From NCBI GenBank assembly GCA_009731375.1, contig BJOX01000012.1:349073-413072 (forward strand): a stretch of DNA of 64,000 nucleotides, given 5' to 3'. Below are positions 11,549 to 23,091 of the stretch, piece by piece. Numbering within the stretch: position 1 is the stretch's first letter; every line of letters begins with the position of its first letter. Under the pieces are notes generated by a model. It did not search any database, was not told where the DNA came from, and worked only from the letters and a program-made list of their open reading frames with translations. This DNA comes from Paulinella micropora. Lineage: Eukaryota; Cercozoa; Imbricatea; Euglyphida. A program made the translations under genes and the position numbers.

Positions 11549-11600
11549 GGGGCCCCCCCCCCCCCCCCCCCCGGCNNNNNNNNNNNNNCCCCCCCCCGCC
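11513..11600. other. Poly-C tract with assembly gap (11576-11588)
   Basis: A C-homopolymer, interrupted by GGGGGG, surrounds 13 N inside the surface-protein gene, so the local coding sequence is unreliable. Confidence 0.9.
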
Positions 11601-13077
11601 GTGATGCCGCGCCGCAGCGGGTTGCCCGCCTGCCCCGCCAGGGTGCCAGGGCTCGCGTACAGGCCGGGCAAAGAAAAGCTGGCAGGGCACTGGTACGAAG
11701 GCAAACCTGCACTCCCCTTAAGCCCGAACGGGCTTTTGTGACTGCTGCACGGCGTTGCCGGCCAGGCACAGCTGCAGGAGTCTTCGAACGTACAGCCAAC
11801 ACCCGCGGGCTCCCGGCATCTGTTGCAGTAGTAGGGAGCTCCGGCTGGTTGTGTGCAGCCGCTGCAGCACCACTCGTTGAAAAACATGTCGTCTACCGTC
11901 GCCTGCCCGGAGGCGCTGGGCTGTATTCGCGTGATGACAAATCTGTAGTGCGAGTACATGGCGGGGTTGTCGATGACCCAAGTCCTCTCGTGCCCCAGCC
12001 ACAAGGGGGAGATGTTGTTCTGCTGTGACAGGACGTGCCAGTCCACCAAGTCGTACCCGCCCAGCAGCGCGAAGCTCACGGGGGTGCCGGCACACACCCC
12101 GTGCGCGCTCGTGGTCTGCCGGCAGCCAAAGGAGTAGCTAGTGATCACTCGCTCCGACGAGTGCGAGAGCTGCACCCACTCCCCCGCCATGCCCGCGCTG
12201 CTCTTGGCGCCCTGGTAGGCCCCCGTGGCGACGTCGTAGGCATTGTCCGAGGCCCATCTGGACGCGCCCGTGTACGCGCCCACCAACGCCCAGAGAAACG
12301 CAGAGCTGCCACTCTGCGACAGCGTCCAGGCTCCGTACGTCAGCGAGGTAAACCAATCCAAGTAAAAACTTGGTTCACCCTGCGGCAGTCGCTGTCAGAA
12401 GGCCACGTGCTACACTCGTTCTGCCGGTAGCAGCCCTGCCCCAAACCCCCGCCGAGCCACGCGCTAGCATCGCAGGTGCAATTGTAGCTGCTAACAGGAA
12501 CATTGGCGCAGCTGGGGCAGCACCATTCCCGCAGCCAAAGGCGTTGGATCGCTACATTCGTAGTGCCGCCACTCTTAGACACCACCAGTCGGTACACATT
12601 GTAGGGCCCTGGCTGGTCAATGAAAAATCGTTGTCTGGCGAGCCCCGCCGACCAGGTGATGGCCGGTCTGTGCAGCAGCGTGGTCCAGTTCGTGCCGCCG
12701 TCTCTGCTAGCTAGCAGAGTAAAGTTGCGTGGAGACCGAGCTAAAGTCGCGGGCGCCTGCATGATGAACTGGGTGATGACACGTGGAACACTGATTTGCA
12801 CCTGAATGTATTCTCCTGGAAAACCAGCGGTGTTGACGCTGCCAGCGTAGATTCCGGAGCCGGATACATACGTACCAGCCAGGCAGCGCCAGCCCTCATT
12901 GCCGACAAATTCTGCAAACGCCAAATAGGAGGCAGTGCCTTCTGACGAAGCGCTCATGGTATAAGTGGCTGAGGCGGTGCTCAAGGGGTTGGAACTGAAG
13001 GAGGTAGTCTCGAGCGTTTGGTCGCAAGCGCTGTTCCAAGCGGTGCACTCGTTAATCTGTGGGCTGGAGGTGGGTGT

Positions 13078-13625
13078 GAGCGAGGCCGTGGCCGTCACGG
13101 ACGGCGTCGGCGAGCTCGTGGACGTCACGGACGGTGTCGGCGAGCTCGTGGACGTCACGGACGGTGTTAGCGAGCTCGTGGCCGTTACGGACGGCGTCAC
13201 GGACGGAGTCGCAGATCTAGTGGGTGTCACAGACGGCGTCACAGATATAGTGGGCGTCACAGACGGCGTCACAGATATAGTGGGCGTCACAGACGATGTC
13301 ACAGATATCGTGGGTGTCACGGACGGCGTTACGGACGGAGTCACAGATATCGTGGGTGTCACAGACGGCGTAGTCGAAACGGTGGGCGTGAGCGAGGCCG
13401 TGGCCGTCACGGACGGCGTCGGCGAGCTCGTGGACGTCACGGACGGTGTCAGCGAGCTCGTGGCCGTTACGGACGGCGTCACGGACGGAGTCGCAGATCT
13501 AGTGGGTGTCACAGACGGCGTCACAGATATAGTGGGCGTCACAGACGATGTCACAGATATAGTGGGCGTCACAGACGATGTCACAGTTATACTGGGTGTC
13601 ACAGACGGCGTAGTCGAAACGGTGG
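13078..13625 (-). repeat. Coding tandem repeat (30-bp units, higher-order duplication)
   Basis: Units such as GACGGCGTCACAGATATAGT recur with a 30-bp period and encode 10-residue SVTPTISVT-like repeats. A larger block (13078-13385) is repeated with internal deletions at 13386-13625, so the stalk has expanded by segmental duplication as well as slippage. Confidence 0.8.
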
Positions 13626-14137
13626 CCGTGACCGAGCTAGACAGAGACGGCGATGTAGACAAAGACACCGACGCCGAACTGGTCACCGACACTGAGCTGC
13701 TCACAGACACTGAGCTGCTCACCGACACCGAGCTGGTCAGCGACGCCGATCTGGACACCGACGCTGAGTTGGATACCGACGTCGAGCTAGAGACCGACGC
13801 CGAGCTAGACACAGACACTGAGCGGCTCACCGACGCCGAGCTTGACAGCGACGCTGAGCTGGTCACCGACACTGAAATAGACACCGACGCCGAGCTAGAC
13901 ACCGACGCCGAGCTAGACAGCGATGCCGAGCTAGACAGCGACACTGAGCTGGTCAGCGACGCCGAGTTAGAGACCGACACTGAGCTGGTCACCGACACTG
14001 AACTAGTCACCGATGCTGAGCTGGTTGTCGTCGCCGATGCAGGACTGAACAAGGACACTGAGGGGGTCGTCGACACCGAAGAAATCTTATTGCCAGCCTC
14101 GCAAGCAAAACAAAATTATGGACTAGCACCGGACACA

Positions 14138-14178
14138 ACTGTGGTTCTACTTATCCGTAGGATTTTTAGAACCAAAGT
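14138..14178. repeat. Hairpin motif, copy 2 (first copy at 2772-2806)
   Basis: A 41-bp element with outer arms ACTGTGGTTCTA and TAGAACCAAAGT (11 of 12 pair) and an inner stem ATCC-GTA-GGAT. It sits just upstream of the broken 5' end of the surface-protein gene, so its insertion or excision could have removed the start. Confidence 0.5.
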
Positions 14179-14475
14179 CTGTTTGCTCCCACTGCGTTTA
14201 TTAAACAGTTACGTCGATGTGAATTTTCTTAATGCAGGATCAAGTGAAAACCGGTAGCCTGATCCGAGTGTCTTGAGGAAAGGTTTCTCACCACATCGCT
14301 CAACATTGCATTTCCGGAATCGACAGTTTACTGACTCATACTCTCAGCGATCATGACACCCAAACAAGACGCACAATTCTTTGTGCGTAGCAGTGGTAGT
14401 GACCCACAGACAATGTTTCTAGTAAAACAAAAAGCTGCAATACTAGTGACTTGGACCCTCAGTCGCAAAAAAAAA

Positions 14476-16250
14476 TTATAAGTCTGCTCGTGTTGACCTC
14501 GCCCTCTTGCGCACATTGCATTGCGCGCTTGAAGAACTTGCGGACTCTGAGTCATCCTCGACGTCTGAGGAAGAGGGAGAAGTTACAGGTCGTTTTTTCT
14601 TTGATTTTCGAGTTGGATTTAGAGCTTGAGCCTGCTTGACAGTCTCCCCGATGTTCAGGCGTGGAAGAGCCCGCAGTCTGATGTCGGTGGTGATGAGCCT
14701 GATGAGGTTTTGTCGAATCATGTTCCCTCTTGTGAGCAGGTCCGAAGATTTTCCCCAGTGCACTAACATCGGAGCTGCAAGTTGCTGGCCCTGAACCTGG
14801 TTATTTTCGTCGCTCCCGGCCAGAAATAGATTTTCATCAGGCGATCCTAAACCTCACGTCATTGTCCACATCTTGGCCCTGTGATCGCAGAGTTTCCATC
14901 TGCTTCTTGTCCTTCTCCGTGAGTTTTTCCTTTTTCTGAATGTACTTTCCTAGAAACACGTCCCCCTCCTCCCCGTACCAACGAACCCTCATCCATGTTG
15001 CACAACCCAGACGGTCCTGGAAAATTTTCAGGATCTTGAACATACACACAGGCTGCTGGGTTTTTCCTGACTCTCCTTCGACCGAGTACTCAACTCTAGC
15101 CAAGACCATGTCATTGGGCTTCAGGAAAGGTTGTCTGTTTTTCAAGGCTGCGGTGTTATCATCTTTTCTCTTCTCAGCTCAGTCTGTCGGTCGACCTTGG
15201 TTAGGGAAGCGGATATCGAACTTCTCGAGCGGAGTGATGTCTCCAAGGTGGGCGTCCTGGGCTGTGACTCGGTTTGTATTTCGATGTGCAGTCGCCAACC
15301 GGTTTCGATTGACTGGCAGGACTGAAACCTGCGGCAAGTTGGATTCATGTGCACCAGCTACAGAGGTCTTCGCTTCCCTTCCAAACACAACACCTTCTAA
15401 TAGTACATCCTGCTGGTCGGTTATAGAAGGACCATCGAATTCGGTTGCCTGCTCGTTTGCATCAACCATCTGTAGAGCATCAAGAGAAAGTGCAGCAGTG
15501 TCTTCAGTTAAGTTACTTCCACAGAAGGGATTGGAGGTAAGCTCAGGCTGCCCTTCCACATCTCTTCCTCCTGCTTGTGCATTACTTGCGTTTGGTGGTC
15601 CTTGCTGCTGAGATTCCTGCCGTAGAAAAGCACACCAGCATGTCAGTGCATCGAAGAGCAAGACACCAGAGATGTCATAAGTGGCAGATGAAGGAAGCAA
15701 ATAATTTTGTACTGTTTTGCAAACAAACTCAAAGTGGTGAGTGATTCAATGTTGAGACATGAAGCTGAAGATTGTTGCATACAAGAGGACTCTGACCTGG
15801 TGCGCAGCCACTTGTCTATGGGCTCGCAGAAAAGTGTTGTAAAAATCCCAGGTTTCAGGTCCTACAATTTCTTCTTGTAACGCCAAATCTCGAGTGCATT
15901 CACCGCTCTTGACATGCGCAGCCAAGTTTGAGGCAGCAGTCTGCTTTTGTCGGCGAGCAAGGTTCCTCGTTGCGTCGTCCTGTCTGCTGCTGATGATGAC
16001 GTCGCGTTGCGCAGAGGCAAGCTTGACACAAAGCTCACAATCTGACTCTTGCAAAGCAACTTGATGAGCGCGAACCTTCTTCCATGAGCGCAGGGTGTCC
16101 TCGGTCGGTAGGCGGATTAAAGGTCGCCTGCCACCTTGTCCTGCAGACCACTCTCCTGCATCGGAAGTGTCCGACGAGTAGCTTGGTTTTGGATTGCTGT
16201 CGTCAACCTCCGATTCATTACCATCGAGTCCCCGTAGTCCCACCTCGAAG
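14476..16250 (-). CDS. Spliced gene with BAH-like segment and basic nuclear-type tail
   Basis: Three exons join cleanly. The first ends at 15797 (CACCAG|GTCAGA). Intron 15617-15796 ends in TCTACGGCAG. The second exon runs 15616-15196. A 48-nt intron (15148-15195, GTCGAC...ACCGCAG) joins in phase to LKNRQPFLKPND at 15147. That third exon holds a segment (LKPNDMVLARVEY, then VCMFKILKIF and MRVRWYGEEGDVF) resembling a BAH domain, a chromatin protein-binding fold with a 'D.V.V...I..I...V.WF' pattern; this is a resemblance only. A frame change near 14845 is needed to reach the tail, which is rich in Lys/Arg, Ser and acidic residues and stops at 14476. The open frame continues upstream past 16250 into the retroelement. 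A host chromatin-type gene or a transposon accessory gene are both possible. Confidence 0.5.
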
Positions 16251-16589
16251 TCTTCAATGTAGCCGGATGGATAGACTGTGATTCCCAGGGTAAAGCTTTT
16301 TGAGGCCGCTGTGGCAAACCCGGTAGCCCGTAGTTGGAGTTGGGATTTGTGAAAACCCGCACGCGCTTGAGCGATATAGATATTCTTGTTGTTTGGTCCT
16401 CCGTACGTATGCCATTCGTCGTCGGCAAAGGTGTGCTTGGGGGGAATTGTGACATCCGCCCTGGTCAGAGTTTTTCCCCTTAGTCGGGGGCATGAGTTGA
16501 ATTGTCGGCCGCATCCATAGAATTGGTATCCGTCTTTTTCGTCGTCTGGAGACGTGGTCGCTGTTAAGTGTTGTCGGTATTCATAGACG

Positions 16590-17340
16590 ATGCTGAAGAG
16601 GGTGGGGCTAATGGGGCTGCCCTGGGCAGTCCCGCGTGCTCGGGAGACGGTGGTGTGGGCTTGAAGGGGGGTGCCCTTTTTCCCGTGTGTATCGGTGTTC
16701 CTTGGTATAGATGTTGGATGAAGCTATAAAGTTCTGGGAAGGCGTCTGGAGGAGCTACTGTGTTCGCGAGGGCATTCTGCAATACGGGGAGTTCCACCGA
16801 GTCGAAAGCTTTCTCGACATCCACTGCTGTAACGATGAGGGTATGTACTTGGTTGGTTACTCGTGCTGCATGACGTACATCGTGTAGGATGAGGCGCAGT
16901 GTGAGGTTGGATTCATCCGCGCCAGAGATACGTGGACAGTTGGCTTTGGCTGTTTTACTCATGGTGCCCACCTCTAGCATCAGGGTTCGGAGTCGCAGGT
17001 CTACCATTTTTGCATAGAGGTTCATCATTGCTTGTGAGATCATAATAGGTCGCCATTCGCTGGGGAGTGTTCCTGTACCTGTCTCTTTCTATAGTTGTAT
17101 AAGTTTGGTGGGTTTCCACTCGCTGGGGATTACTCCTTTTTTCCAGCAGAGGTTCATATAACGTAGTATGTAGAGTCGGCCTTCCTGGGAGAGTAGTCGT
17201 AGAGCTGTAGGGGGGACTTGATCTAATCCTGAGGAGGGGCATTTCTTCGCGTTGACGGCGGTGCAAAGCTCGTCAAGGGTAAACTCGCGGCGTGCCTCCA
17301 GGAAGGCTTGGTGTTTGTCTGGGTAGGAAATTAGCTATCG
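16590..17340 (-). pseudogene. Reverse transcriptase domain of LINE-type element
   Basis: Motifs in order: FTLDELCTAVN...CPSSGLDQVPP (about 17300-17220), GVIPSEWKPTKLIQL, an in-frame TAG near 17090, SEWRPIMI (the 'WRPI' motif), VDVEKAFDS (RT motif A with catalytic Asp, near 16830), and RGTAQGSPISPTLF (motif B, near 16620) in a shifted frame. The pattern is that of non-LTR RTs, which copy their RNA at a nicked target. A TFADDEW about 60 residues further on could be motif C, but the surroundings look unlike RT, so the palm may be truncated. The TAG and a frameshift between motifs A and B make it inactive. Confidence 0.75.
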
Positions 17341-17469
17341 TGGTAACTTGGTGAAGAAAGTGTTGTAACCACAAGGGATGTGCAGGCGATACACCGGGAT
17401 AGGTGGAGGGGGAAGTGTTGGTCGGGCGGGGGGGGTGGGCTTCGCGCCACTTATCAAGAAGCCGGTGTA

Positions 17470-17940
17470 TGGGGAGGAGGGCGGCCTCCTTGGCTAGTCG
17501 GTCGCAGACTTCGTTGATACAATGGCGCCATTCGAAGCTGTTCTCGACGTGTGACTGGACCCATTGAATTTGTAAGTGTCCTTGTGTGAGTTTATACCTG
17601 GCGATGGCCTCCCATAGGATGTGGTAGGGACGTTGGGGGAATAATTATTGGTATTCACCTTCCAATTGGCAGTCGGCGAGGCCTTTGTAGTCTGTGAATC
17701 CGTGTGTCTGTTCCGGTTGCCATCTCTGCGTGTGTATGTAATGGATGACAATAGCTGCAGCTCCGATTTCTTGATGGGTGCTGGTGGTTGGATGTTCATG
17801 GGATCCAAAGATTGCAATGAGGTATTCTTGGAACATGAGGATAGCCCCGAATCCTCCTGCATGTCCTAATTTTGGGAAACTGGATCCGTCGATGTGGAAG
17901 ATGGCTGTGGTAGCGGGGTCAATGGCGTCGGTTGGGATAG
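17470..17940 (-). pseudogene. RNase H domain of the retroelement
   Basis: Shows the RNase H active-site order: Asp in FHIDGSS (codon near 17890), Glu in THQEIGA (near 17770), Asp in FTDYKGLADC (near 17690), and after an in-frame TAA near 17642 the C-terminal part SHVEN...NEVCDRLAKEA (near 17500), including the His/Asp end typical of the fold. It would degrade RNA in RNA-DNA hybrids. It lies upstream of the RT in coding sense. Confidence 0.75.
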
Positions 17941-18834
17941 AATGAGGGCTGGTAGTTTCGATAGTTGTGCGTGCTTTAGGGCGGAGGGAGTTTAGGTGAT
18001 ATTTAGATTGTAGGGGGGGTGGAAGGAGATGAAGGATTAGAGCCACTGCCCCTGTATCAAGGAGTTGGATGATTGGATTAGGGTCGGAGGGATGATCTTT
18101 CCAATGTTGCAAGCATTCGTGCGGGTGGCGTGGTCATCGTCCCCTCCGAATTCGTGTAAGAGTTGAACGATGCAATGAGGATCGCGATCGGGTGCTGCAT
18201 AGACATCCCATAGGGTGCTGGAGGGGGCGTGGTCGTGGATTGTCTTGGGTGCCGTGGGCTTCCCAGTGCATCCGGGTGAAGAGGTCGTTGGTCCGTTGGT
18301 AGGTGGGCTTCCCGGTTCTGTGATCCATTGTGATGTGTATTGCATTAAGTTTTCCGTCCAAGGTATGGCTTCCAGAAGTTGGGTTTGGACCCAGGTTTCG
18401 AATAGTTGTGATCCCCACTCTTGTTGTAATTGTTGTTCGTTCATCTCCGGTAAAGCTGTGGGGAAGTTTGGCGTATTATGTGCCGTTGTAAGAATGGTAG
18501 TTGAAGAGGAGGTTTGAGTGGTCCGTTCCCCGAGGAATAAGTCGGGTCGGTTATGTTGGTGTGTTACTGGTGGGGTCGAGCAGGCGAAGTCGTCCCCCAG
18601 GGTGTTAGTTGCGATGTCTTGGGCCGTATCGGTCGTGGGTATTCGTGCTCGGAACAGGTTGGTGTAGTAGTCTGTGATAACTGCTTGGGTTGGTCGTCGT
18701 GTCGGTCGTCGTTGCCTTGCTCGATTGTATGATGCTGTGCGGTTTGTATCCCGGTGGTTCAGGGTTGGTCGAGGTGGAATATGGCCTTGTCTTGAGGGGG
18801 TACAAGGTGGTGTCGGATTTATGGTTGTTTGAGC

Positions 18835-19800
18835 CTAAATCTCCGGGGGCGGAAATCGGATAAAAAGACCATGTGGTGCGGCCAAGACGTTCATCCCAAT
18901 TTCGAGTCCAGTGTTACGTGGACATCGTGTTGGGTCCGGCGGTCGAGGCCGTCTGGTCTCTCTATGTCGTACCAGACCAGTAGATCTAGCCCGAGTTCCC
19001 GTACCTTGGCATCTCGCGGCTGGCTCTAGTGTTCCCGGCCAACGGGTTTATCATCAATAGGTTTGGGCTCAAAATGATGTTGGGACATCCTGTGATTCCC
19101 TTCCAGTAGCACGAAAGAGCTTTGGGCACCAGGGCTGGTCGGATCTGATGTTATCCAGGGCTTGTTGAGTCTCTCAGCTTTGTTGTGAGAAAGGGAAAAG
19201 GTTGCGTCAAGTCTGCAGGAAAATGAGTCTAGTTCCCCTGGGGGTAACTCGGATAAAGACCAAAGGGTGCGGCCTAGGTTTGCGTTCCCAATGACTAGTC
19301 CAGTGTTATATGGACATCGGACTGGGGCCAGTAGTCGGGGCCGTTTGATCTCCCTTTGTCGTGCCAGACCAGTAGACCTAGCCCGAGTTCCCTTACCTTG
19401 GCATCTTGGAGCTGGCTCTAATGTTCACAGCTGACGGGGTCTATCACGATGGGTTTAGACTCACAGATTGCGGTGGGAGATCATGTGGTTGTTCCCGCAG
19501 AATGAGTGAGTTTCGGGAATCCAGGTTCATGGGTTCGGGTTCGACATGATCCAGGGTTTACTGGGACTTTCGATCTTGGTTGGAGTGTGCACGTGGTAGG
19601 CGGTTGTGTCTATTCTCCCGGGGGTTTAGCCTATATGCCCGGGATGGGAAAGTCAGATCAAACCCAGGGGGTTCGGCCTTTGCGTTCGTCCCTAAAGTTT
19701 GTAGATCCGGCCCGAGTTCCCCCAGTTGGGCATCTCGAAGCTGGTTTTAGTGTGTCTAGCTCGCGGGACTTATCGCGAAAGGGTTGATTTGGGGAAAACA
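18835..19800. repeat. Diverged tandem repeats of roughly 400 bp
   Basis: Three copies (about 18835-19230, 19235-19600, 19605-19800) share ordered blocks: TCGGATAAA(A)AGACCA, CCAGTGTTA.(G/A)TGGACATCG, CCAGACCAGTAGA, AGCCCGAGTTCCC and GGCATCTCG-like. Identity between copies is moderate and the third is shortened. No coding frame is conserved across them. Confidence 0.65.
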
Positions 19801-20520
19801 GGTCTGTGTGTACGGATTTGAAATTTTCCGAGTTTTGCCAAGTCTTTCAGCCAAGCGGAAACAAAGCCGACCCAGAACTCAAACGCGGCGTTACGATGGT
19901 CATAGTCCCACTCATAACAATCAAGCACGGTCGCGGGGATCAGTAGGGTACTTACGGTTTGGGACTACCCCAGAGTGCGGGTTGCATGCCCCACTCTGGA
20001 GAGGTCCCTCGCCGCGCCACAGCAAGCAGAGCAAGGCACAAGAGGTGTCGGGCAGTGGAGGCGTCATGTTGGAGGGTACATCAAGGGTAGGTTCACACAA
20101 GACAAGGAGAGCTACATAGGGTTGCTGAGCATGGTTCGAGATTTACGCATAGTTATTTAAAATCTACGCTAAAGGGTGCATGTGTTTGGGTTCGAAAAAA
20201 GTGCGGTGTTTGGCTAAGTCTTGGGAAGCAGACGAGAAAAACGGCAAAGGAAAAAACCGTGGTCTGACGGGATGAGAAAGGAAGGGTGATTGAAAAGATG
20301 TGTGGTGGGTTGCTATGGCGTTAGGTATCTGTCCAGAGGGGGGGTGGTCGACCAACTTCAGAAACCAGATGAGGTTGAGTTTGTGCGGCGGTGCCGAGAA
20401 CCAAAAAACGGGAGGGAAAAGGCCGATACCAGAAAGTGGTCAAGAAAAAAGGGGCCGGACCGGTGTGATTAGAGACAGGGTCAAAGAAGAACGAGAGAAA
20501 GAAAAGAAGAGTAGCTATTC
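19801..20520. other. No gene recognised
   Basis: Purine-rich on the plus strand toward 20520. Short open frames have no recognisable motif. It lies between the 400-bp repeats and an ATT microsatellite block. Confidence 0.4.
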
Positions 20521-20523
20521 CTA

Positions 20524-20543
20524 TGATTATTAAAATTATTAAA

Positions 20544-20576
<33 letters not shown>

Positions 20577-20784
20577 TTCACTATTATTAGTATTCTCATT
20601 GTTATTGTTATTATGTTCTTTATGAATGTTATTATCATCATTGTTGTATCGATTATCGATATTATTAATCTTATTGTTACCTATATTGTTATTCTGTATA
20701 TATATATATATTAATACATATATATATTGATATATTATACATATTGTTATTTATTTATTGATTATTTATTTATTTATTTATTTG

Positions 20785-20845
<61 letters not shown>

Positions 20846-20862
20846 GTTATTATTGTTATTAC

Positions 20863-20944
<82 letters not shown>

Positions 20945-21078
20945 GAATAGATAGATGGAAAGACAACGAGACAGATAGGTAGATAGATAGATAGTTAGAT
21001 AGATAGATAGTTAGATCGATAGATAGATAGATTGCAAGAAAGATAAATAGGTAGATAGGTAGACAGATAGAGAGATGT

Positions 21079-21126
<48 letters not shown>

Positions 21127-21255
21127 GCAGAAAGATAAATAGATAAAAAGATAGATAGATAGATCGATAGATAAATGCATGGATAGATAGATAGAGAGGT
21201 AGGTAGGTAGGTAGATAGATAGATAGATAGATAGAGAGAAGGATAGATATATCAC
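20524..21255. repeat. ATT and GATA microsatellite block
   Basis: (ATT)n at 20535-20580 and 20793-20944, imperfect AT-rich sequence between, a TATATA tract, then interrupted (GATA)n from 20945 to 21250. Long Leu or Tyr runs in translation are artefacts of these repeats. Confidence 0.9.
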
Positions 21256-21269
21256 TATGGGGACAAAAC

Positions 21270-22745
21270 CGATCATAAAACTGAGTTCATCATCAAATTT
21301 ACGAAGAAATCAGCAAATTTACGCTATTTATCGTAAATGTGATGATGGAATCAGTTTTATGATTTCATCGCTAAAGTGAGCAGCATCATTTTTTTTATAG
21401 ATGATGAAATCATCACATTGATGATGCCATCACATATATGTGATGCCATCATCTATATACGGTGCCATCATCAGCTTTATGATTTCATCACATGTAGACA
21501 ACGATCGACGAAAAAGACATCTACGTGGCATCATCAAATATATGATTGCATCATCAGCAGATGATAGCATCAGGTACAGTCACACAAGATGGTATTTTAC
21601 GACAAGATGATCGCATCATCAAATTTACGATTCCATAATCAAATTTACGATTCCATCATCAAATTTACGATGTTAAAATCTATAGATGATGCCATCATCA
21701 AATTGATGATGGCATCGAATATAGCTGATTCTATCGTCAAACTGATGACTTACGATGGCATCATCAATAGATGATGCCATCATCAAATAGATGATGACAT
21801 CATCAAATAGATGATGCCATCATTAACGTGATGATTTCATCAACTTTAGCTGACGGAATCACGAAAGTATATATGTTATTTACGATGGCATCATCAAATT
21901 TACGATTTCATCATCAAATTTAGGACCAATCATCTATAGATGATGCCATCATCAAATTGATGATGGCATCGCATATAGCTGATTCTATCGTCAAACTGGT
22001 GACTTACGATGGCATCATCAATAGATGATGCCATCATCAAATAGATGGTGCCATCATCAAATGGATGATGCCATCATCAATGTGATGATTTCATCAACTT
22101 TAGCTGACGGAATCACATAAGTATGTTATTTACGATGGCATCATCAAATTTACGATTTCATCATCAAATTTAGGACGAATCATCTATAGATGATGCCATC
22201 ATCAAATTGATGATGGCATCGCATATAGCTGATTCTATCGTCAATGTGATGATTTCATCAACTATAGCTGACGGAATCACATAAGTATGTTATTTACGAT
22301 GGCATCCTCAAATAGATGATGCCATCATCAATGTGATGATTGCATCAACTATGGCTGACGGAATCACATAAGTATGTTTCTGACGATGGCATCATCAAAT
22401 AGATGATGCCATCATCAATAGATGATGCCATCATCAAATTGATGACGGCATCCGCATATAGCTGATTCTATCGTACGATCGTCAAACTGGTGATTTACGA
22501 TGGTATCATCAATAGATGATGCCATCATCACATAGATGATGTCATCATCAAATACATGATGCCATCATCTACTGGATGATGCCATCATCTATTTGACGAT
22601 GGCATCATCCAATAGATGATGCCATCATCAAATTGATGATGTCATCATCAAGTAGATGATTTCATCATCAAATAGAGGATGTCAACATCAATTTGATGAT
22701 GCCATCATCTATTTGATGATCCTATCAGCTATATTTTCAGGCTTT
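21270..22745. repeat. Palindromic GATGATGCCATCATC satellite
   Basis: Dozens of copies of GATGATGCCATCATC or its complement-like form GATGGCATCATC are separated by short AT-rich spacers (AAATAGA, AAATTTAC). The core is nearly self-complementary around the central CC/GG. A higher-order unit of about 250 bp, starting TACGATGGCATCATCAAATT, is seen at 21881 and 22131, with shortened versions near 22275 and 22385. No coding frame persists. Confidence 0.85.
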
Positions 22746-23091
22746 GGCTCGGACTGCCCCGCCAGCAACTTTCAGTGTTTTTATTTAGCCTACGGTAATT
22801 ACTTACATTGATTGCATCAGGTATATGATTGCATCAGCTATAGCTGATCGAATCACATAAGTATGTTATTTACGATCGCATCATCAATAGATTGGCAGTT
22901 TAGTTACAGTACCGACACTGCTCCAAATATCCGAGAGTCATGAATGGACGACTAAAACCGCCGGGCTTGATTTCCCGGCAAGCAAGTGCTTAATATATTA
23001 AATATATAATGACAACTTCAACCATGTTTTATTAAATTTCAAAATTGAATTATAACTGCCACTGTCATTCAAGCCTGGTTGGTAAACGAAC
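22746..23091. other. No gene recognised
   Basis: A transition from the satellite to unique sequence, with one more TAGCTGA(T)CGAATCACATAAGT block of satellite type near 22840. Confidence 0.4.

Larger units (their letters stand above)
11158..14110 (-). pseudogene. Large Ser/Thr-stalk protein with two discoidin-like and Cys-rich modules
   Basis: In coding order: about 250 residues of S/T/V-rich stalk (14076-13070, first SxSxS then 10-residue SVTPTISVT-type units), a discoidin/F5/8-type C domain (NECTAWNSACDQT at its start, about 13050-12500), a Cys module (EWCCPSC...CYRQNEC), a second discoidin-like domain (12361-11880), another Cys module (EWCCSGC...CNRC...CSCAW), and after a poly-C/N gap a final Cys-bearing domain ending CCSDY at 11158. 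There is no ATG: the frame is open back to a TAA near 14116, so the 5' end is missing. A one-base shift near 12361 beside a T5 run and an in-frame TAA near 11420 break it. Discoidin domains usually bind carbohydrate or lipid, so an attachment role is plausible but inferred. Confidence 0.65.
16590..18450 (-). mobile_element. Degenerate non-LTR retroelement (RNase H then RT)
   Basis: On the minus strand a Pro/Thr-rich N-terminal region (18444-18000) is followed by an RNase H domain (about 17940-17470) and then a reverse transcriptase (about 17340-16590). Stops and frame changes at several points show it is dead. No poly-A tail, endonuclease domain or target-site duplication was identified, so both ends are uncertain. 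The C-terminal side runs without a stop into the BAH-like gene. LINEs normally have RNase H after RT; the reverse order is unusual. Confidence 0.6.

Noticed and set aside
12965-14257. Plus-strand 430-residue frame rich in VTDGV repeats
   Set aside because: It is the antisense shadow of the Ser/Thr stalk repeat; the minus-strand reading connects to discoidin and Cys modules, whereas this one does not.
16390-16420. TFADDEW as RT motif C
   Set aside because: The DD pair and distance are tolerable, but the sequence around it lacks RT character and belongs to a frame that continues into another gene, so I do not rely on it.
20727-20954. Long open frames of Leu, Tyr, Ser-Ile-Tyr-Leu or Cys-Met-Tyr-Val repeats here and throughout 43-64 kb
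   Set aside because: They are translations of ATT, GATA and CATA microsatellites in frames without stops; composition and position give no sign of coding.
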